Of a stretch of 64,000 nucleotides of DNA, positions 60,112 through 64,000 are shown piece by piece. The translations under genes were made by a program, and so were the position numbers. Under the pieces are notes generated by a model. That model ran no database searches. It had not been told where the DNA came from and was given only the letters and a program-made list of their open reading frames with translations. The stretch is taken from positions 62,001 to 126,000 of the forward strand of contig MU404080.1 in the NCBI GenBank assembly GCA_022695795.1, in the 5' to 3' direction. The stretch comes from Biscogniauxia marginata. Lineage: Eukaryota; Ascomycota; Sordariomycetes; Xylariales; Xylariaceae. Each line of letters starts with the position of its first letter. Position 1 is the first letter of the stretch.

Positions 60112-61747
60112 ATGGCCTCCTTGCGCGACCTGCCCGACGAGAAGGTAATCTCGCCGCCCACGAGCGATACCGGAAGTTCTGACGATGAGAATGGCCCAAT
60201 CTCACCCCAGAGATCCCGCGTCGAGTCGATATGGGCAGCCGAAAACATTTCCCTGCCGAGGGAGATCCTCATGGTGTTTATCGTCTGCATGGCCCAGCTC
60301 TGCACCCGTAAGACACTTGCCCCTCAACGTCTACTAGACGAACTACACAAATATTGATACGGCTGACGACTAACCACTCCTTCTAGAGTCTGCGTACATG
60401 GAAACGCTTATGCTACTGCACGTCATCGGCGATAATTACAACGTCACCAGCCCGGGCCAATTAGCGTGGCTCGTGGCCGGCTACTCAATCACAGTCGGCA
60501 CCTTCATTCTCTTCTCGGGCCGCCTCGGTGATGCCTTCGGCTACAAGCGCATTCTGCTCATCGGCTTTTCTTGGTTCAGCGTATGGTCCGTCATCGCCGG
60601 CGCCAGCGTGTACTCGAACTTCGTCCTGGCCGTCTTCTCGCGCGTGCTTCAGGGCATCGGCCCAGCATTGTGCTTGCCCAACGCACTTGCTATCTTCGGC
60701 GCTGTATACCCGCCCGGTCACCGCAAGGCGATGGTTTTCGCTTTCTTCGGCGCCGTCGCACCCATAGGTGGAGTGCTCGGCTCTATTGTGGGGACGAGCT
60801 TCTCCTTGCTTTGGTGGCCGTGGGCTATGTGGGCATTGGCCATCTTCCTCGCCATTTTGACCGTAGCAGGTTATTTCATCATCCCGGATCTACCGCGTAA
60901 GGATCATGTGTTTGAGGATGGGTGGTCATGGAAGGAGCTGAACGAGGAGTTGGACCTACCGGGCGCTGTGACGGGCATCGTGGCCCTAGTGCTATTCAAC
61001 TTCGCGTGGAATCAGGCGCCAATCGTCGGCTGGGCGACAGCTGAGGTCCTAGTACCGCTGGTGCTCGGCCTGGTGCTCTTCGGGGTGTTCGGGATTATCG
61101 AGTTCAAATATGCGCCGAAGCCACTACTGCCCTTCGATGCGGTCAATGCCAATGTCGCCTTTGTACTCGGGGCTACAGTTTGCGGATGGGCCACATTTGG
61201 GATATGGACTCTCTATCTCGTCCAAATCCTACAACGGATACGCGGGAACTCTCCCTTGCTCACTGGGGTATATTTCTTGCCCTGCGTGGTAATGGGGGGT
61301 GTGGCCGCTATAGTAACTGGCAAACTTCTCGGGCCCTTCAAAGTGAGGCCGCCGGTAGTGATGACACTCGCACTTACTGCATTTACCACGGGGATCATTA
61401 TAACAGCCACCCTACCGCCTCACCAGATATACTGGGGCCAGATTTTTGTCAGCATGTTGATCATGCCTTTTGGGATGGACATGAGCTTTCCCGCCGCGAC
61501 ACTCATTCTGTCTAACGCTGTCAAGAGGGAGCATCAGGGCATCGGGGCAAGTCTAGTCAACACTGTGGTCAACTACGGCATGGCGCTAGGGGTGGGCTTT
61601 GCTGGCACTGTTGAGGCCCACGTTAGTCATGGAGATGAACTTGCTGGATATAGAGGTGCATTGTATATGGGTATTGGGCTGTCAAGTCTTGGGTTGGGTG
61701 TTTGTCTAATGTTTTTGGCAAGGGAGCACTTTCTGAATAAAAAATGA
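60112..61747 (+). CDS. MFS drug:H+ antiporter, DHA2 (14-helix) type
   Basis: Two exons, 60112-60307 and 60387-61747, joined by a 79-nt intron (GTAAGA...TAG), give 518 aa. A soluble acidic N terminus (SSDDENGPISPQRSR) precedes about 14 hydrophobic helices. MFS motif A appears as GRLGDAFGYKR, and the antiporter motif C region is GGVLGSIVGTSF after APIGG. The set resembles ATR1/SGE1-type plasma-membrane efflux pumps (aminotriazole or boron resistance relatives). Exact substrate cannot be read from sequence. The start at 60112 is the first ATG; the upstream TTG at 60106 is not needed. No biosynthetic cluster lies alongside, so general efflux is the simplest role. Confidence 0.9.
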
Positions 61748-62282
61748 GATACCAACTAGACGTAGATATAGAGATAGACATAGAGCGACAGGATACCTTG
61801 TTACGATATATGATGCACTAACGGACATGACCGGTTCAGTCATAGGACTAATGGAACTTACGGAACTTATTCGCCTATGCTCGTCTATTCACCGTGCCTA
61901 ACTCCTGTAAACATGTTTTGCTCGAGCTATGACGAGTCCCGCTAAGTGAAGACACATACCACGTATCCGAGAGTGAAGACAAAATATTATAGCCAATGTA
62001 TTGGAAACAGACCGTGAAAACCCTATTATATCCTATGTAGTTGATAGTCATTACTGCCCAAACAATCTCTGTACCGATCAAAGCTCTAACCCAGCGCCCC
62101 TTCTCAGCATAAATACCTATTCATAATCACGTCAATCGTAAGTATGTGTTGGCCCTCCAGAATTAAGTGTAATCAGCCAATGCAGCCTTTGGCGGGAAGA
62201 AAACCTGTCCTGAATCTCCTCACATGTCCGGGTATGGATATCAGATCCATACCCCCTCAGCCAGCCCTTTTCGAGTCTAGTC
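61748..62282. other. Convergent 3' space
   Basis: Between the 3' ends of the MFS and aquaglyceroporin genes. No gene or clear motif seen. Confidence 0.5.
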
Positions 62283-63527
62283 TCACACCACAGCTTCCTC
62301 GTCGGCGCGACTCTTGTGGTCGCTCGATGGCCGGTTCACAGGCGAATCCCTACCCGCATAGATGGAAACGTCATATAGAAACGCGCCGCATAAGCCGCCA
62401 ACGACCGATGCGGCCCACGGTGCCCAGAGGAAGTAATAAGAATCATGCGTCCAGACTTTGCTGCCGTATCCCACTATCCAGAGCGCAAGTCGCGGGCCGG
62501 TGTCTCGGGCACCGTTCATCGCGTACCCCGTGTTGACGCCGAGAGACGACCCGATGCCCAGAATGACAAGGAACAGGGCGAAAGGCTGGGTCCGGGCCGG
62601 CGGCGACAGGTTCCCCTTGTCGGCCAGGGCGAAGATCAGCGAGATCAGCACGGCGGAGGCGAGGAACTCGGAGTAGAAGGCGGAGAGGTAGGTGAGCTGG
62701 GCGGCGGGCAGGGTGAAGAACAGGCCGGCGGTCGCGTGCGGGCCCGTGACGGTGCGGACGGCGTCGCCGCCCTCGAACAGCGAGATGCTGTGGAAATAGT
62801 TGGCGTAGATGACTAGGGCCGCGAACGCGGCGCCGAGGACCTGCGCGAGGATAAACCCGGGGACCTTGCGCAGCGGGAAGCCCCGGAAGACGGCGAGGAC
62901 GAGCGTCACGGTCGGGTTGCAGTGCCCGCCGGACACGCCGCCGGATATCCACACCGCGGCCGCGACGCCGACGGCCCACGCGAAACGCCCCATCAGGTGA
63001 TCGCCGTACGCAGCAATGACCTTGTCAGACGCCTCGGTGCGGCCGTGGTAGTGCAGACCGACTTGGCATTCGACGCCCGCGCCGAAAAGGATGATCATGA
63101 AGGCGCCCCAAAACTCACTGCGTAGATCAATTAGACTTAAACTCAGCAGGGCCCCGTTCAGAGCAAAGGAAATATAAAAAGTGAAAAAATCGGTTACGCT
63201 CGCAAATGGAATTTGGAGTGGGCAGGGGACTTACGCGATCTCCTGCTTGCAGACATGTCTGAGGCTGGCCAAAAGATTCGGCTTTCCGCCCGATTGGCGA
63301 GCCCACCGCGTCTCGTGCAGCTCCGTCTCGTGGTCGGGCGATATGGCCACGGCCGGAAGCTGGGGCTCCACCTCCTCGGGGTCCGGGTGCACGACCTGGA
63401 GGGATTGGCGTCGCAACCGCGAGGGGAGGATATCACCACTCCGCCATGAGGTGCCCGACGTGGACCGGTTCGAGGCCCGCCCCTGGCCGGGAAGCAGCGG
63501 GCTGGTCTCGCTGAGTTCGTGAGACAT
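62283..63527 (-). CDS. Aquaglyceroporin-like channel (MIP family) with altered NPA boxes
   Basis: Two exons, 63235-63527 and 62283-63117, with a 117-nt intron, give 375 aa. The roughly 100-residue N terminus is soluble and rich in Ser/Arg/Glu. The channel core starts at EFWGAFMIILFGAG. The first half-helix is GGHCNPTVTL, so NPT (165-167) replaces NPA. The second is YAMNGARDTGPRL, so NGA (299-301) replaces NPA; the filter Arg302 and the Asp303 seen in glycerol channels are kept. Six helices can be counted. The membrane protein likely passes glycerol or another small neutral solute. Loss of Pro in the second box is unusual and could change gating or selectivity. The rest of the fold is intact, so it is probably not a pseudogene. 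Confidence 0.88.
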
Positions 63528-64000
63528 TATTGTATCTATGTCTGCCGAGAGAGCCGTGCTTATACCGTCGTAGGGTCACGAAGGGAATGGCTTGACCAAT
63601 AAGGGTTCCTCTGAAGTGAAAGGAACATGGGGAAGAAAGATGATGAAAGGAGGGAGCAATTTCCACCAAGATATTTATTTACCTTTTATCTCTGGCTATC
63701 GCGATTGATCGTCGTCGCCATAGTGGGGGTTAGGGGGGTAAGGGGGGGCTGGTCCACCATTTATGGGCCATCTCCTCTGCGATCTACGCCCCCCTTTACT
63801 GACAAGTCAGCCAACGATAAAAGAGTCCGATTCAGTACTTCATACTCTACCTTGTCCACGAGTTGACGATATTCAAGCTAGAGTGTCTATCACCTTGATA
63901 AAGTAGTTTAATCTGACCCCTCCTTATGGGGCTTTTTGAGCCGGCTTACACGTACGCAGCATGTAATTCCTAGCCGATAGGTTAGCATCGGTATCCCAGC
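63528..64000. promoter_or_regulatory. Promoter region of the aquaglyceroporin gene, with a G-run cluster
   Basis: Upstream sequence of the minus-strand channel gene. It contains three long G runs (5, 6 and 7 G, split by TTA and TAA) at 63724-63748, about 200 bp before the ATG, followed by GG at 63751-63752. This could form a G-quadruplex on the strand opposite to the gene. No other gene is seen before the window ends. Confidence 0.4.

Noticed and set aside
62443..62979. 178-codon minus-strand frame rich in Arg/Pro
   Set aside because: Out-of-frame shadow of the aquaglyceroporin gene.
40745..63527. Possible secondary-metabolite cluster (aldolase, P450, MFS)
   Set aside because: Genes are 8-10 kb apart, interrupted by unrelated genes, and no PKS, NRPS, terpene or DMAT core enzyme is present.
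1..64000. CRISPR array or bacterial operon
   Set aside because: No spaced direct repeats seen; spliceosomal introns show this is eukaryotic DNA.

Overview
The window reads as nuclear DNA of a filamentous ascomycete (Pezizomycotina, probably a sordariomycete). The evidence is short spliceosomal introns (mostly 50-80 nt) with GTRNGT donors and CTRAY branch points, fungus-only families (DUF7708, AAA+ with a DUF7025-like front, DUF2306 membrane protein, SRPK-type kinase, sedolisin remnant), and repeats damaged in the style of repeat-induced point mutation (RIP, C-to-T/G-to-A). Splice structures were worked out by hand from splice signals, reading frame and family motifs. No database search or transcript data was available.

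Layout. 1-4.2 kb: a very AT-rich repeat block with the 3' half of a dead Ty3/Gypsy chromovirus (RT end, RNase H, integrase, chromodomain, polypurine tract, 3' LTR), then a long inverted repeat. 4.4-10.1 kb: gene-poor. 10.1-11.9 kb: Cdc25 phosphatase. 11.9-17.6 kb: gene-poor, with a decayed minus-strand coding remnant. 17.6-18.6 kb: proteasome alpha-7 subunit. 20.2-27.7 kb: accessory group made of a broken C2H2-finger gene, an AAA+ ATPase and a DUF7708 protein, closed by an AT-rich islet. 28.7-30.7 kb: chromodomain/AT-hook protein. 31.5-34.6 kb: two minus-strand ORFs in one frame separated by a single TAG, the second RRM-like, with a probably spliced 5' leader up to about 36.3 kb. 40.7-41.7 kb: DapA-family aldolase. 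46.2-46.9 kb: small Cys-rich protein. 47.6-48.9 kb: DUF2306 membrane protein. 50.3-52.1 kb: cytochrome P450. 53.2-53.9 kb: sedolisin-protease pseudogene. 54.6-56.0 kb: SRPK-like kinase. 56.75-57.0 kb: TA-flanked MITE. 59.3-63.5 kb: weak gene candidate, DHA2-type MFS transporter and an aquaglyceroporin with altered NPA boxes.

The genes do not form an obvious operon-like pathway or biosynthetic cluster. Conserved housekeeping genes (cdc25, proteasome alpha-7) alternate with accessory genes, transposon relics and pseudogenes. The most useful second looks are the single in-frame TAG and the frame-breaking intron in the 31.5-34.6 kb locus, the NPT/NGA aquaporin, the TA-flanked MITE, and the C2H2/AAA+/DUF7708 neighbourhood. 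No clearly novel multi-gene system could be demonstrated from sequence alone.
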